Source of the DNA: Dryocosmus kuriphilus
Taxonomy: Eukaryota; Arthropoda; Insecta; Hymenoptera; Cynipidae
Assembly: GCA_038277395.1 (NCBI GenBank)
Contig: CM076190.1
Span: forward strand, 236,622,618 to 236,686,617
DNA: 64,000 nt
Direction: 5' to 3'
Of this stretch, positions 62,601 to 64,000 are shown in pieces. The notes under the pieces were generated by a model. It did no database searches. It worked only from the letters and a program-made list of their open reading frames with translations, and had not been told where the DNA came from. Numbering within the stretch: position 1 is the stretch's first letter; each line of letters begins with the position of its first letter. The translations under genes were made by a program, and so were the position numbers.

Positions 62601-64000
62601 AATAATGACAGTCAAATTTAGATGTTAATAACTTCTTTTATCTTTTTTACTTCTTTGCACCATCTATCATTGAGAATAGAACTAATGATTAAAAATTCGA
62701 ATGTTGATTATACATCTAAAGATTAACTTAAGTAATGATTAACTAATGCTTAACATGTGTATCACAAGCATTTCCCACATATCCATTAGGATTTAAAATG
62801 GCGGTTCATAATAATTTACGTCCAGATTTATTACATAACGCCATATACATTGAAAGATTGCGATTGCGCAGGCGCAAAGTTATTGTCACATGAAACATAA
62901 ACTCTCGTCTTAAACAAATAACCGGTCGCCATATTTTATTACGTAGATGGTGTGAGTATAGCTGTAATAATTCGGCAACACAGTCGGTAGAACGGGAGAT
63001 TTGTCATACCATTTTTCCCTCTTCTAACGTTTTATTGTTATTAATATTTTTATTATTACCAATTTTTGTTATTATTGCATTGTATTATAATTGACGGTTA
63101 CTTTTGTCTCATAAACTGCATTTCTGAAGTTTCGTGCTATTCACTCAGTTCACGATGGCTTAACTTTAATGGCTTAACTTAACTAAATTTATATTGAATA
63201 ATAACGAAGGATCTAAAATATCATGTTTTTTCTTGAAACAATGAAGCTACAGATTTTTCATCACAAATTAAACAAATTCAAATAAATATATAATTTAACT
63301 GTTATAAATTTTATTATTCACTGGTATGTTTAACCATATCCAATAATTTCCAGAGATTTCTTATACCAAATTTTACAACCCAAAATCTTCTAGTTTCGGA
63401 AATTCACCTTTTGAATTATTATATTTAATACATTATACAAAAGTAGCCGATTTAGGCTTATTCAATATTTTAAAGGATCAAAGGAAAATTACGGAAATAA
63501 ATTATAGAATAGAAATTATTGGAGCATAAAAAATGGAGAACGTAAATTAATCTTGATTATTCTGAATGTGACAACTAGTATTTATTTCATCCAAGGACAA
63601 AAACTACAAGCTATTGGCAACTTATACGATAATGGTTTCATTGAAACTTATTAATTAATAAGTAAAATATTTTCCAACTGAACTTCTGAAAACGCGATGC
63701 CTCGAATTGCTTTGAAGCTTGGTATGCTTATGTAATTTGAATCGCTGATTACGAATATGATCATCAAAATTTGGGCAAATGATATCTTTAAGGTTAAAAA
63801 TGCACAAAGCTATAAACTTTCATGTACTTTTTTTGAGTTAATTTCAGTAGTTACATAAAATTGACAATAAATCTCATATGAAAAATGTACAATTTGGAAT
63901 AATATACATTTTGTATTCACCGCATTTTTTCTCCACTAATGAAAGATTTCGAGGAAATGGACGATGAATATGGGTTAGTCTATGTTGGGTTAGAAGAAAC
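62601..64000. other. AT-rich terminal interval, no gene seen
   Basis: No domain, repeat or element end was recognised. A TTATTATTAC-type stretch lies near 63030-63080. Confidence 0.5.

Overview
This window is eukaryotic nuclear DNA, AT-rich and dominated by transposable elements. I found no convincing intact host gene. The element mix (mariner, pogo-like, Jockey-type, R2/R4-type, Ty3/Gypsy, Copia, tRNA-derived SINE) points to an arthropod, most likely an insect. I cannot name the species, and any finer guess (for example a hymenopteran) would be inference.

Layout: 1-2652 is a LINE cut by the window edge. 4557-6240 is a decayed LINE on the minus strand. 6864-7186 is a tRNA-derived SINE with a perfect 14-bp target duplication. 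7870-8940 is a GC-rich block holding three tandem repeats. 9884-10243 is a foldback element. 12083-17944 is a young Ty3/Gypsy element (Gypsy-1) with near-identical LTRs, open gag and pol, and an unusual repeated motif array after pol. 20299-21619 is a dead mariner. 21844-25445 is an unclassified transposon (element X) whose inverted ends contain tandem arrays; it carries a protein family that recurs at 60450-60860. 26016-26163 and 26416-26564 are two palindromic elements.

29683-49210 is a nested structure. A Jockey-type LINE on the minus strand is split inside its ORF1 by a 15-kb Ty3/Gypsy element (Gypsy-2, 33816-48813). Gypsy-2 has 2.4-2.7 kb LTRs, a primer-binding site, a 2.6-kb repeat-rich leader, a Gag with an N-terminal SAP-like motif and two zinc knuckles, a full pol with two in-frame TGA stops, and a third reading frame after pol. 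That third frame ends in a second pair of Gag-like zinc knuckles. It is the most unusual thing in the window.

49555-49900 repeats the C-rich minisatellite of 28835-29300. 50865-53960 is a broken pogo-like transposase region with an exon/intron-like tail. 54355-55198 is an internally deleted mariner of the same subfamily as the first. 56460-58600 is a decayed LINE with a C-terminal restriction-like endonuclease, lying next to a TAA tract. 59404-59673 (minus) is a weak candidate exon for a secreted repetitive peptide. 60950-61860 (minus) is a Copia gag remnant. The rest is AT-rich DNA with degenerate short-motif repeats.

The genes do not form a host pathway. Gag and pol products within each LTR element would act together in particle assembly and integration. 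The LINE, mariner and pogo fragments are mostly inactive by frameshift, stop or deletion. Gypsy-1 is the only element that looks possibly competent.
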